A DNA stretch of 64,000 nt from Maridesulfovibrio sp. (GCF_963677005.1 NZ_OY781616.1:124001-188000); one strand, 5' to 3'; shown: positions 34,185 to 42,894, counted from the stretch's first letter. Made by a program: numbers and translations. Notes: generated by a model from the letters alone, not told the origin.

Positions 34185-35168
34185 ATGACGGGAAGCAAGA
34201 TCCTGCTTAAAGCAGGCACCAATGAAGTAGAACTGCTGGAATTATATCTTGACGAAGGGATCGGAGACAAGCTCAAGCGCGGGTCATTCGGTATCAACGT
34301 TGCCAAGGTCAAGAAGATAATCAAGGAATCCGATCTCAAGAATTTTTCCGGTCATAGATCAGGTAAACTGAATGCCGGGGGCGGCGGAGACTCCGCTAAT
34401 CCTTTAGTGCTGGGCATGTTTGAATTCATGGGAACCGTCACGCCGCTTATTGACCTCAGCGGATGGCTGCGGATGGATCAGGTCCGCGGAGAGAACCGTA
34501 TGGTATTGGTCACTGAATTCAATGACCTCGTGTGCGCTTTTCTGGTTTCCGGTGTGAACAGGATTCATCGCATAAGCTGGAGCGAACTGGAATCCCTGCA
34601 GGGCAGCATGGCCGGGTTCGCAGAGGGGACCATTATCGGAACGGTAAAGCTGACTGATCCTGACCGGATCATGCAGATTCTTGATTTTGAGCAGGCACTT
34701 GATGACATAAACCCGTCCGGGGACAGCTCCATTGTGGCCGAAGTGGAAGAGGCGGAAGAAAAGACATATACCGCCATCTGCGCCGATGATTCCCGCTCCA
34801 TGCGTAATCTGGTCAAGAATTCGCTTGAACGCGGCGGGTTTGAGGTGGAAGCATATGCCAACGGACTGGAGCTGTGGGCGGCTCTTGAAAAGATTTCTTC
34901 AATGGTCGAGAAAACAGGGCGCCCGGTAACCGATTTTGTGCAGCTTGTTGTCTCGGATATAGAAATGCCCGGAATGGACGGCCATGCCGTAACCCGCAGA
35001 ATCAAAGAAAATCCCTACCTGCGAGATCTGACAGTTTATCTCTTTTCCTCACTCATCACCGAAGACCTGCTCCATAAGGGTGTTTCCGTAGGCGCGGACA
35101 GGCAGTATTCAAAGCCTCAGATCGCGTCTCTGGTCAAGCAGGCGCGGCTTGACGTCGAAAGTAGCTGA
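34185..35168 (+). CDS. cheV: Chemotaxis protein CheV (CheW-receiver fusion)
   Basis: A 327-residue adaptor. Residues about 13-170 form a CheW-like SH3-type domain (FGINVAKVKKII near 35). Residues about 190-325 form a receiver with the acceptor Asp in VVSDIEMPGMDG near 265, and the conserved Lys in YSKPQ near 313. CheV couples chemoreceptors to CheA, and its receiver phosphorylation tunes adaptation. GGGGA precedes the ATG. No other che genes lie beside it, though a chemoreceptor occurs at 48.9 kb. Confidence 0.95.
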   Translation: MTGSKILLKAGTNEVELLELYLDEGIGDKLKRGSFGINVAKVKKIIKESDLKNFSGHRSGKLNAGGGGDSANPLVLGMFEFMGTVTPLIDLSGWLRMDQVRGENRMVLVTEFNDLVCAFLVSGVNRIHRISWSELESLQGSMAGFAEGTIIGTVKLTDPDRIMQILDFEQALDDINPSGDSSIVAEVEEAEEKTYTAICADDSRSMRNLVKNSLERGGFEVEAYANGLELWAALEKISSMVEKTGRPVTDFVQLVVSDIEMPGMDGHAVTRRIKENPYLRDLTVYLFSSLITEDLLHKGVSVGADRQYSKPQIASLVKQARLDVESS

Positions 35169-35239
35169 TTGATATCATTCTGAAATTGTGGGGATGTTCC
35201 CTGCCAACGGCGGTCCGGAAGCGGTGCCCAAACAGGATG

Positions 35240-36130
35240 TCAGTTGCCTGAGATACCCGCTTCGGTATGATTCTGTCCCATGGGAGCGAGTCTGATCTGA
35301 ATCTTCTGGGCAACGGCTTTGCGCCGGAATTTCTGCCTGTACTTGGTAGCGAAATCAACCGCCTCCGCACGTGAGTCAAACATTTTGACAAACAGATAGT
35401 ACCAGTAGGAGCGCCCCGGTTTTTCCCTGACAAAAATGAACGGTTCGTAGCCGCGTTCCCTGACTGTATTCGCACCTTTTTTCGCCTCGGCCAGTTCGGG
35501 AAAAATTCCGGCACGTACAAGATATCTGGTCAGTATTCCACCGTAGGGCAGGTCCGCGTTCCCTTCCGTGGCATTGTTCGTCACCGGAACATTGATTGCC
35601 GGTACACTTGCGACTTCTTCCACTCCTTTGAGCCTGTTGCCTTCATAAACAAGGTCTTCAACCGGGATGACGGTGAATTCACAGGCCGGGCTGTTCGGCA
35701 GGTCGAACTCGAATATCCATTTACCGGGTTGCAGTTCCTGTTCGCTTGTAAAATTCCAGCCTGCGAAATTCTTTTTACCCGGGCGAAGTATCACCGGCAG
35801 GGTGTCATAAGTGGAATAGCCGAGTCCGGTGGAGGACAGCAGTTTCGGGTGTTTTATGCGCAGCACCGTTGTGACCGGATCTTCTCCGTCCATAACGAAT
35901 TCGAATCCGAAGGAAGCTCCGGCCACAGCTTCGATATCCACGGTTTCTTCCAGGTGGGCATAGTCTTTCAGGCGTAAGACGTCATTGCTTCCATAGGTCT
36001 CGGAAGGAATCAACTGATATAGACCTTTGCCCAGAATCTTTATGTTTCCGGCATGAACCGGGGTTTGGATATGCAGTACTGTCAGTAATGCTATTGTAAC
36101 CAATGCAAAAGTTCTGTATAGATGGCGCAT
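35240..36130 (-). CDS. Secreted DUF3859 protein with C-terminal SPOR-like domain
   Basis: A 296-residue exported protein. A signal peptide (about 1-27, ending VHA) is followed by a beta-rich DUF3859-type domain (about 30-160; GLYQLI near 36, LPVILRPGKKNFAGWNF near 107). A low-complexity linker (about 165-195) leads to a SPOR-like module (about 200-285; TRYLVRAGIF, SYWYYLFVKMFDSRAEA), which may bind peptidoglycan denuded glycans. A periplasmic location is inferred. It stands convergent to cheV and divergent from the methyltransferase. The function is unknown. Confidence 0.75.
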   Translation of the reverse strand: MRHLYRTFALVTIALLTVLHIQTPVHAGNIKILGKGLYQLIPSETYGSNDVLRLKDYAHLEETVDIEAVAGASFGFEFVMDGEDPVTTVLRIKHPKLLSSTGLGYSTYDTLPVILRPGKKNFAGWNFTSEQELQPGKWIFEFDLPNSPACEFTVIPVEDLVYEGNRLKGVEEVASVPAINVPVTNNATEGNADLPYGGILTRYLVRAGIFPELAEAKKGANTVRERGYEPFIFVREKPGRSYWYYLFVKMFDSRAEAVDFATKYRQKFRRKAVAQKIQIRLAPMGQNHTEAGISGN

Positions 36131-36231
36131 TTAAGAGTACAAGTCCTTTTGGAATATTCTTTATGGATCTTATTTATAAATTGTTGGTCGGTGCTTGTAA
36201 ATATATTAAGTGAAACGGTTTTCGGTATCCT

Positions 36232-36822
36232 ATGGCAAAAGAACAGAGCAAGGCGGCAAAAAGGCGTTATAATCTAGGGCAGTTTCATACCCGTTATTTT
36301 GCCGGTGACGGAATAGACATCGGTGGCGGCCCTGATCCTCTGGGACAATATGCCGGTGTTTTTGCCCGCATGAGGTCGTGCCGCACCTGGGATAAAGTGG
36401 ACGGCGATGCCATGTTGATGCAAGGAGTGGAGGACTCGTCCTATGACTTTCTGCACTCCAGCCATTGTCTTGAAGACCTTGAGGATGTGAATATCGCCAT
36501 GAAAAACTGGATTCGCATCGTCCGGCCGGGGGGGTATCTTGTGATAACGGTCCCGGATGAGGATATGTATGAGCAGGGAATCTGGCCCAGCAATTACAAC
36601 CGGGCGCACAAGTGGACCTTCGCTGTGTATAAAACGAGATCATGGTCGCCGAGATCTGTTAATGTACTTGATCTGGTGACCGGTTTCGGTGATCAGGTCT
36701 ATCTTGAAAAGCTGGAAGTGGTTCGCGATTTTTTTCGTGCAGGTCTGGCGGAAAGAAAAATAGATCAGACCAGAACCACCGTCTGCGAAAGCTGCATTGA
36801 ATTCATCCTGCGCAAGCTATAG
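36232..36822 (+). CDS. SAM-dependent methyltransferase (Methyltransf_11 type)
   Basis: A 196-residue protein with a Rossmann-type motif I (IDIGGGPDPLG, about 24-34), a motif near 76-86 (YDFLHSSHCLEDL), and the post-III strand (VRPGGYLVITVPDED, about 97-111). Small methyltransferases of this type act on sugars, lipids or small molecules; the substrate here cannot be deduced. It has no leader and its 3' end overlaps the convergent crp/fnr-type gene by six bases. Confidence 0.85.
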   Translation: MAKEQSKAAKRRYNLGQFHTRYFAGDGIDIGGGPDPLGQYAGVFARMRSCRTWDKVDGDAMLMQGVEDSSYDFLHSSHCLEDLEDVNIAMKNWIRIVRPGGYLVITVPDEDMYEQGIWPSNYNRAHKWTFAVYKTRSWSPRSVNVLDLVTGFGDQVYLEKLEVVRDFFRAGLAERKIDQTRTTVCESCIEFILRKL

Positions 36823-37497
36823 CTGCTCTTCGCCGCTTGCAATGAGTTCAAGAGCTTTTTCATCAAGTATTTCAACCTTTTTTCTGTCCACACGTATCAG
36901 CCCCTGCTCACTCATTTTCTTGAATATGCGGGAGAGCGTTTCCTGAATAGTTCCGAGGTATGCCGCAATCTGTCCTTTTGGAAGATCAAGTTCCAGCACA
37001 TTCGAATTCTGGGTTGATTTAAGCAGCAGCAGGTAGCTGGCCAGCCTGCCGGGAACTTCTGCAAGGCTCAGTGCCGCTACATGATTGACCATCTGCCGGA
37101 GTCTGCCGGACAAAAGGGCCAGCATGGACATGGCCAGTTCCGGTTCCTTGCGGATTACATCTTCGAATTTATCGCGGGAAAAGTAGAGCAGAGAGGATTG
37201 AGCCAGCGTTACCGCGCTTGCCGGAAATCTGCTTCCCTGAAAAACAGGCACCTCACCGAATATTTCTCCCGGACCGAAGACATGGATGATCTGCTCCTTG
37301 CCCGCAAGCGAGTCCCGATAGATTTTCACCTTTCCTGCCTCCACACTGTAAAAGCCCTTTGCAACTTCACCGGAGACGAATATCTGTTCACCTTTTGCAA
37401 ATTCTCTGGTGATGGCTATGGCCTCAAGGTGGGCGAGCTGTTCTTCCGCTAGCCCGGAGAGCAGGTTGATTTTTCCCAGGTCATGTGTCTTTTTCAT
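36817..37497 (-). CDS. Crp/Fnr-family regulator, HcpR-like
   Basis: A 226-residue regulator. The N-terminal cyclic-nucleotide/effector-binding beta barrel (about 10-125; GEIFGEVPVFQG near 85) is followed by a long dimer helix and a C-terminal HTH (about 165-215; IAAYLGTIQETLSRIFKKM, with the E-xx-SR of DNA-contacting Crp/Fnr recognition helices). No Fnr-type cysteine cluster is present. Divergence from a ferredoxin cluster ending with hcp, and a TTGACC-N2-GGTCAA site before hcp, match HcpR of Desulfovibrio, a nitric-oxide-responsive activator. The specific name is inference. Shine-Dalgarno is weak. Confidence 0.85.
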   Translation of the reverse strand: MKKTHDLGKINLLSGLAEEQLAHLEAIAITREFAKGEQIFVSGEVAKGFYSVEAGKVKIYRDSLAGKEQIIHVFGPGEIFGEVPVFQGSRFPASAVTLAQSSLLYFSRDKFEDVIRKEPELAMSMLALLSGRLRQMVNHVAALSLAEVPGRLASYLLLLKSTQNSNVLELDLPKGQIAAYLGTIQETLSRIFKKMSEQGLIRVDRKKVEILDEKALELIASGEEQL

Positions 37498-37534
37498 TAC
37501 AACTTCTATTTATAATACTTATTGATTGGTGAAA

Positions 37535-37546
37535 TGACTTAAGTCA
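37535..37546. promoter_or_regulatory. TGAC-N4-GTCA palindrome between the Crp/Fnr gene and the ferredoxin gene
   Basis: TGACTTAAGTCA is a perfect 12-bp palindrome with the same half-sites and spacing as the stronger site before hcp (TGACCTGGGTCA). It lies in the divergent promoter region, so it could autoregulate the regulator and control the ferredoxin operon. Confidence 0.5.
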
Positions 37547-37610
37547 GGTAAAAATCCGATTTTTACGTATAAAACTAACAGCCTGATAACATGAGCAGGA
37601 GAACTTTGTC

Positions 37611-38234
37611 ATGAGTAATACAGCGTCAGTAAATATTTGCAGGGGGATAGAGGGTGGAGAATGTCGCTTTGCCCTGTTTGTTGCCGAAGATTTTGCCGAT
37701 CGGATTGAAAAAGTTGTCGAGGAAACCGGATGGACCGATTTTTTGAAAAACCGTTTCGGCGAAAATATAAACCGGCATAAAATGTTCACTGTGAATGGTT
37801 CTGCCTGTCCGAATGGATGTTCGCGTCCTCATATTTCGGATATCGGGCTTATCAGAGCCTGTGTTCCGGTTGTGGACCATGAGAATTGCATCCATTGCGA
37901 GGAATGCGTGCGCGCCTGCCCGGATAAGGCCATGGATTTTGATGGGGATCGTATCGTCATAACCCGTGAAAAATGTCTGGTTTGCGGCTATTGCGTGAGT
38001 TCATGTCCAACGGAAGTAATCTCCTGCGCCCGTAACGGGTGGAGGGTTCTTGCCGGTGGGCGTCTCGGAAGACATCCCGGTCTTGGTACAGAGCTTCCCG
38101 GAGTGTATACAAGCGATGAAGCGCTGGCGATTATCGCCAAGGCGCTCAACCTCTGGATGGAGAACTACGAGGACGGCGAGAGATTCGGACGGATAATGGA
38201 CCGCTTGGGCTATGAAAAACTGCTTGAGGAGTAA
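37611..38234 (+). CDS. Truncated siroheme sulfite/nitrite-reductase-like protein with two 4Fe-4S clusters
   Basis: A 207-residue protein. The C-terminal half of a siroheme reductase is recognisable (ICRGIEGGEC near 9-18; NGSACPNGCSRPHISDIG near 62-79; GWRVLAGGRLGRHPGL near 144). A 2[4Fe-4S] ferredoxin is inserted in it (CIHCEECVRACP and CLVCGYCVSSCP, about 93-130), as in AsrC-type sulfite reductases. The N-terminal substrate-side domain is missing, and the first Cys pair is spaced C-x7-C instead of C-x5-C, so siroheme binding is uncertain. It begins the ferredoxin/Hcp cluster. An electron-transfer role is at least as likely as catalysis. Confidence 0.8.
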   Translation: MSNTASVNICRGIEGGECRFALFVAEDFADRIEKVVEETGWTDFLKNRFGENINRHKMFTVNGSACPNGCSRPHISDIGLIRACVPVVDHENCIHCEECVRACPDKAMDFDGDRIVITREKCLVCGYCVSSCPTEVISCARNGWRVLAGGRLGRHPGLGTELPGVYTSDEALAIIAKALNLWMENYEDGERFGRIMDRLGYEKLLEE

Positions 38235-38381
38235 GCTGTTTTATTCAGAAATTCCACAGCTTGCCTGCGTCCGTCCGGTTCCGCCTGTGCGGAACAACCG
38301 CAGCTGTTTCCGGGAAGATGTGCGGACTTCAACGGATATCCTCGTGCAGTATTGATTTAAAAACCCGTGCAGGGAGAAGCT

Positions 38382-39686
38382 GTGGGTATTATCTGTATTG
38401 TCCTTTCCTACATTTTGCTGGCGGCCCATGCCGTGCGCGGCGGCGACTGGGGGCTGGCTGTATTTATGACCGGGGCGGCATGCCTCGCGCTTTTTCGTGA
38501 TAGATGGGTCGGATATGTGTCGTCGGTCCTTCTGGCCTGCGGTGCCGTGGTCTGGCTGCAGTGGGGGAGTTCGCTCATCGGATTGAGGGTTGCAGTGGGT
38601 GGACCGTGGGTCAGGCTGGCGTTCATTATGGGTATGCTTTTCGCTTTGAGCCTATTTTCTGCCGCCTACTGCCTTTCACCGGCAGGCAGGGAAAGGTTTG
38701 ACGGCAACATCGAGCAGGGCGCTTTCAGAGCTGCTGTATTTTTACTGACGGCCCTTTTGCTGGAGATTACACGCGCCAGGGTCCCTTTCCCCATTGTGCT
38801 GGCCGACAGATTTTTTCCCGGATGGGGACGTGCGGAAATTTTCCTGCTCGCACTTTACGGTTCATGGGTCGGCGGACGGATGTTTTCTCCAGACGGAGCC
38901 GTCCGGACCCGTCCTGTGATCTGGGTAATTTTCTCGGCAGTCTTTTTTGTTCAACTGGGGCTTGGCCTGTCCGGATTGGAGCAGTTTCTGATGACCGGCA
39001 GGCTGCATCTTCCGGTTCCGGCACTCATTGCCGCCGGGCCTGTTTACCGGGGAAGCGGTTTTTTCATGCCGATACTGTTTACCGTTTCTGTTCTTCTGGT
39101 CGGCCCGGCCTGGTGCAGCCATCTGTGCTACATCGGCGCGTGGGACGACCGTTGCAGTCGGGTCGGGCATAAAAAGCCTTCGTCGAGTTTTCCCCGAAAA
39201 CTGATCTGGTTGCGGATGGTCCTTCTCGCGGCAGTTTTGTCCGCCGCGTGGTTCATGCGCCGGGCCGGGGTGCCTGGATTTGCGGCCCTTTGGTGGGCGG
39301 CAGGATTCGGTCTGGCAGGGATTTTCATCATGCTTTATTTCTCCCGCCGGATGGGCATGATGGTCCATTGCACCGCCTTTTGCCCCATGGGTATTGTATC
39401 CAACCTTCTGGGCAGGATTTCTCCATGGCGGATGAGAATTGCCGAGGATTGCTGCAAATGTTTCAAGTGCAGTCGCGTCTGCCGGTATTCCGCGCTCAGC
39501 AGGCAGGACATCGAGTCCGGGCGTCCCGGCATATCCTGCACTCTCTGCGGAGACTGCCTGTCGGTCTGTCCTTCCTCAAGCATACATTATAAGCTTCCGT
39601 TCCTGTCTCCGGCATTATCGCGCAATGTTTTTCTCGTACTCGTGATTGCCCTGCATGCCCTTTTCATGGGAGTTGCCCGTATCTGA
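38382..39686 (+). CDS. Membrane polyferredoxin (NapH/CcoG-like 4Fe-4S protein)
   Basis: About 434 residues. About nine to ten hydrophobic helices fill residues 1-340, with GPAWCSHLCYIGAWDD and HCTAFCPMGIVSNLLG as the family's C-x3-CP-type motifs. A C-terminal pair of 4Fe-4S motifs follows (CCKCFKCSRVC and CTLCGDCLSVCP), and a final helix. This layout fits NapH-like quinol-linked electron carriers. The start is a GTG at 38382, with AGGGAGA just upstream; another GTG five codons earlier is possible. It lies between two soluble ferredoxin genes, so it likely feeds electrons from the quinone pool to them. Confidence 0.87.
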   Translation: MGIICIVLSYILLAAHAVRGGDWGLAVFMTGAACLALFRDRWVGYVSSVLLACGAVVWLQWGSSLIGLRVAVGGPWVRLAFIMGMLFALSLFSAAYCLSPAGRERFDGNIEQGAFRAAVFLLTALLLEITRARVPFPIVLADRFFPGWGRAEIFLLALYGSWVGGRMFSPDGAVRTRPVIWVIFSAVFFVQLGLGLSGLEQFLMTGRLHLPVPALIAAGPVYRGSGFFMPILFTVSVLLVGPAWCSHLCYIGAWDDRCSRVGHKKPSSSFPRKLIWLRMVLLAAVLSAAWFMRRAGVPGFAALWWAAGFGLAGIFIMLYFSRRMGMMVHCTAFCPMGIVSNLLGRISPWRMRIAEDCCKCFKCSRVCRYSALSRQDIESGRPGISCTLCGDCLSVCPSSSIHYKLPFLSPALSRNVFLVLVIALHALFMGVARI

Positions 39687-39850
39687 TCTTTCAAAAGGAT
39701 ATGTTTCGCGGCCCGTATCCGTAAGTCTGTCCGGCCTTTTTTCCGCCACGGAGCTATGCAGCGGTTATTCAAAAAATGTTTTACTGTTGTTTTAACTGTG
39801 CTAAATTCAGATTTGAACTGTCGGATTTTTAATAACAAAAGGAGAAAATT

Positions 39851-40042
39851 ATGAGTCGTACTGTAGCTGTTGATGTTGATCTCTGTATAGGATGCGAAGC
39901 CTGTGTTGAGGAATGTCCGGATGTTTTTTCAATGGGACCCGGCGATCTTGCCCAGGTGCATAATCCTGAAGGTGCGGAAGAAGCGAAGATAGAATCCGCC
40001 ATGGAAATGTGTCCTGTAAACTGCATCTTCTGGGAAGATTAA
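39851..40042 (+). CDS. Small 4Fe-4S ferredoxin
   Basis: A 63-residue ferredoxin with one classical binding motif (CIGCEACVEECPD, residues 12-24) and a lone distal CP (MCPVNC near 53-58). It is therefore a single [4Fe-4S] Desulfovibrio ferredoxin-type protein. AAAGGAG precedes the ATG. It sits 111 bases upstream of hcp and is a plausible electron donor for Hcp, but the hcp promoter lies between them. Confidence 0.93.
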   Translation: MSRTVAVDVDLCIGCEACVEECPDVFSMGPGDLAQVHNPEGAEEAKIESAMEMCPVNCIFWED

Positions 40043-40066
40043 ATAAATCAAAAAAAATTATTGGTT

Positions 40067-40080
40067 TTGACCTGGGTCAA
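40067..40080. promoter_or_regulatory. HcpR-type operator upstream of hcp
   Basis: TTGACCTGGGTCAA is a perfect 14-bp palindrome of the HcpR consensus type. Its centre is 41.5 bases before the inferred start site at about 40115, the class II position for a Crp/Fnr activator. Confidence 0.8.
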
Positions 40081-40102
40081 ACATTTGTTCGGGGATGTTG
40101 CC

Positions 40103-40108
40103 TATTCT
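40103..40108 (+). promoter_or_regulatory. Predicted -10 element of the hcp promoter
   Basis: TATTCT lies 22 bases past the operator edge, placing the start near 40115. No good -35 exists, as expected for an activator-dependent promoter. Confidence 0.5.
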
Positions 40109-40153
40109 GCACTCAACGAATGGGAAAAAATTAACCTGAAAAGGAGTAACCAG

Positions 40154-41755
40154 ATGTTTTGCAACCAGTGTGAACAGACAGCCAAGGGCCAAGGATGCAC
40201 CGTAAAGGGTGTTTGCGGCAAGTCCAACGAAGTTTCCGCCATACAGGATCTTCTGATCCAGGTTCTTATCGAACTCGGAACCGTGGCAATCGCTGCCCGG
40301 CAGAACGGCTTAGTGGTGCCGGGAAATGTGAACAGGCTTACCTCGGAAGCCGTTTTCTCCACCTTGACCAACGTGAATTTTGATGACGAGCGGTTTGTGC
40401 CGGTTATAGGAAACGTGGCTGCCGCCCGTGACGAACTGGCTGCAAAGGTCGGTGCGGATAGCGGTTCCTTCACCTCCGTTTCCGGGACTGCTGCGGAACT
40501 CGGCAAGCTTGGTGAATCCTTCCCGGTTACCGGTTTTGATTCCAACGAAGACCTGCGTTCACTCAAGCAGATTCTAGTTTACGGTCTCAAGGGTGTTGCC
40601 GCTTATACCGATCACGCTGCCATTCTCGGGCAGGAAGATGAAGGCCTGTACGCTTTTATCCATGAAGCCCTTGCTGCGGTTCCCCAGGCTCTCGGTCTTG
40701 AAGAACTGGTTGCTCTGGTGTTGAAGTGCGGAGAAATGAACCTCAAGGCCATGGAACTGCTTGATGCCGGTAATACCGGAGCATACGGGCATCCCGTGCC
40801 CACCGAAGTTCCGCTCGGTGCTAAGGCGGGCAAGGCCATTCTAGTCTCCGGGCATGACCTCAAGGATTTGCGCCAACTGCTGGAACAGACTGAAGGAACC
40901 GGCATCAACATTTACACCCATGGCGAAATGCTGCCCTGTCACGGCTATCCGGAACTCAAGAAGTTCGCGCATTTCCACGGCCATTACGGGACCGCATGGC
41001 AGAATCAGGCCAAGGAATTCGCCGAGTTCCCCGGTGCCATTCTCATGACCACCAACTGTATCCAGAAGCCGGTTGAAAGCTACAAGGGCAACATTTTTAC
41101 CACCGGTCTTGTCGGCTGGCCCGGCGTAACCCACGTTGCCAACGGCGATTTCAGTGCTGTGATCAAGAAGGCCGGCGAACTTCCCGGCTTTGCCGAGGAT
41201 TCCGACAAGGGTTCCGTCCTTTGCGGATTCGCACGCAATACCGTTCTCGGCGTTGCCGACAAGGTTATCGAAGGCGTAAAGTCAGGCGCCATCAAGCACT
41301 TCTTCCTCGTCGGAGGATGTGACGGAGCCAAGCCCGGCAGAAACTACTATACCGAATTTGTTGAACAGGCTCCCAAGGATACCATCATCCTGACTTTGGC
41401 CTGCGGAAAGTTCCGGTTTTTCGACAAGAAGCTCGGCGATATCGGCGGCATTCCCCGTCTGCTTGATATCGGGCAGTGCAACGATGCCTATTCCGCAATC
41501 CAGATAGCTGTCGCGCTCGCTAATGCGTTCGAATGCGGTGTCAACGACCTGCCGCTGTCGCTGATCCTTTCCTGGTACGAGCAGAAGGCTGTTTCCATCC
41601 TGCTGACCCTGCTGCATCTAGGTATCAAGGATATCCGGCTCGGACCCAGCCTCCCGGCATTCGTGACCCCTAATGTGCTGAACTTCCTTGTTGAAAATTT
41701 CAACATCATGCCCATCAGCACGCCCGAAGAAGACCTGAAGGCAATCCTCGGCTAG
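40154..41755 (+). CDS. hcp: Hydroxylamine reductase / hybrid-cluster protein (prismane)
   Basis: A 533-residue Hcp. The N-terminal cysteines Cys3, Cys6, Cys15 and Cys21 (FCNQCEQTAKGQGC) bind a [4Fe-4S] cluster. Downstream, NIYTHGEMLPCHGYPEL, TTNCIQKP and LVGGCDGAKPGRNYY carry ligands of the hybrid cluster. Hcp reduces hydroxylamine in vitro and acts as a high-affinity nitric-oxide reductase in nitrosative stress. The ATG at 40154 follows AAGGAG with an eight-base spacer; an in-frame TTG about 30 codons upstream is in the promoter region and is rejected. Controlled by the box at 40067. Confidence 0.97.
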   Translation: MFCNQCEQTAKGQGCTVKGVCGKSNEVSAIQDLLIQVLIELGTVAIAARQNGLVVPGNVNRLTSEAVFSTLTNVNFDDERFVPVIGNVAAARDELAAKVGADSGSFTSVSGTAAELGKLGESFPVTGFDSNEDLRSLKQILVYGLKGVAAYTDHAAILGQEDEGLYAFIHEALAAVPQALGLEELVALVLKCGEMNLKAMELLDAGNTGAYGHPVPTEVPLGAKAGKAILVSGHDLKDLRQLLEQTEGTGINIYTHGEMLPCHGYPELKKFAHFHGHYGTAWQNQAKEFAEFPGAILMTTNCIQKPVESYKGNIFTTGLVGWPGVTHVANGDFSAVIKKAGELPGFAEDSDKGSVLCGFARNTVLGVADKVIEGVKSGAIKHFFLVGGCDGAKPGRNYYTEFVEQAPKDTIILTLACGKFRFFDKKLGDIGGIPRLLDIGQCNDAYSAIQIAVALANAFECGVNDLPLSLILSWYEQKAVSILLTLLHLGIKDIRLGPSLPAFVTPNVLNFLVENFNIMPISTPEEDLKAILG

Positions 41756-41852
41756 GAACGGAGTATGCCCCCGGCGGCATCTCTGCTCTCAACAGATCGC
41801 TAAAACTCAAAGCAAAGCTTTTCGTTAAGCGACTGTTAGGCCTGCCGGGGGC

Positions 41853-41880
41853 CTTAAACCCTTTTGCAAAAGGGTTTAAG
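41853..41880. terminator. Perfect 28-bp palindrome downstream of hcp
   Basis: CTTAAACCCTTTTG and CAAAAGGGTTTAAG abut as a perfect 28-base palindrome. A larger GC-rich inverted repeat (GCCCCCGGC near 41767 with GCCGGGGGC near 41844) precedes it. Probable terminator and repeat-family element between hcp and the next ferredoxin gene. Confidence 0.55.
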
Positions 41881-42040
41881 AATCCCAAAACCTTTCATCA
41901 AGGCTTCGCCGATTGTATGACAAATTGTCATCCATTAATTCATGAACATAGTTATTTAATTTTTTAACTCCTTGATATGACCGACACAGAACCCTTCGGT
42001 ATACCGAGGTAAAGGGCTGCATGTTGCGGAGGGTAGATAT

Positions 42041-42853
42041 ATGAAAGTTACAAGAAAGTTGATCCATATTGACGAGGAATTGTGCAACGGCTGCGGCCAG
42101 TGTGTACCCGGCTGTGCAGAGGGCGCATTGCAGATTATTGACGGCAAGGCCCGGCTGCTTGCCGAAAGGTATTGTGACGGCCTTGGTGCATGTCTTGGCG
42201 AGTGTCCCACCGGCGCGTTGACTGTGCGGGAAGTTGTGGCCGATGATTTTGATCCCGAGGCCGTGACTGAACTGCTCACCGAGCAGGGGCGAGATGTACC
42301 CGACCACATGCCCTCACCTGAGAGCCTGAGACTGACTGACTCGAAAGCCAGGCCGAAGGGCGGCTGTGCCGGTTCGCGGATTGAATCCTTTGCGCCGGAA
42401 GCAACTCCCTGCGGGCAGGCCAATGTGCCCACAGGCATGGAGACCGATGCCGGACCTTCGCAACTGACCCATTGGCCCATCCAGATACGTCTTGTACCGG
42501 CCGATGCTCCTTTTTTAAAGGGCGCGGATCTGCTTCTGACCGCAGATTGCGTGGCGGTATCTCTGCCCGGCTATCATCAGAATTTTCTGCCCGGCAAAAA
42601 GGTGCTCATGGGATGCCCCAAGTTTGATGATGTGCAGTTCTACGTGCAGCGGCTGACCGAGATTTTCAGCGTTAGCGGCGTCAAATCCGTTACCGTGATG
42701 GAGATGGAAGTTCCCTGCTGTTCCAATTTCAGCAGGATAGTGGCAACCGCCCTTAAAAACGCGAGTGCTGATATTCCTGTAGAGAAAATAGTGGTCAAAC
42801 GCACCGGCGAAATCAAGGCTCGGACCTCCCTTGATCAGCCTGTGCCTTTATAG
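42041..42853 (+). CDS. Hcp-associated 2[4Fe-4S] ferredoxin-type protein
   Basis: A 270-residue protein. The N-terminal dicluster ferredoxin has CNGCGQCVPGCAEG near 15-28 and a second motif CDGLGACLGECPTG near 45-58, where DG replaces the usual xx. A Cys-poor linker (about 70-160) leads to a C-terminal domain with CxP motifs (MGCPKFDD near 188; VPCCSNFSR near 226) that may bind another cluster. The gene matches the ferredoxin found next to hcp in many Desulfovibrio and likely donates electrons to Hcp. It has its own 285-base upstream gap. Confidence 0.88.
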   Translation: MKVTRKLIHIDEELCNGCGQCVPGCAEGALQIIDGKARLLAERYCDGLGACLGECPTGALTVREVVADDFDPEAVTELLTEQGRDVPDHMPSPESLRLTDSKARPKGGCAGSRIESFAPEATPCGQANVPTGMETDAGPSQLTHWPIQIRLVPADAPFLKGADLLLTADCVAVSLPGYHQNFLPGKKVLMGCPKFDDVQFYVQRLTEIFSVSGVKSVTVMEMEVPCCSNFSRIVATALKNASADIPVEKIVVKRTGEIKARTSLDQPVPL

Positions 42854-42894
42854 GATTTTATTTGATGCTCTTTTAAAAGGCATTTAAGGCATTA

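Noticed and set aside
40061..40153. N-terminal extension of hcp from an upstream TTG
   Set aside because: It would pass through the HcpR box and promoter; the ATG at 40154 has AAGGAG and the canonical Hcp N-terminus.
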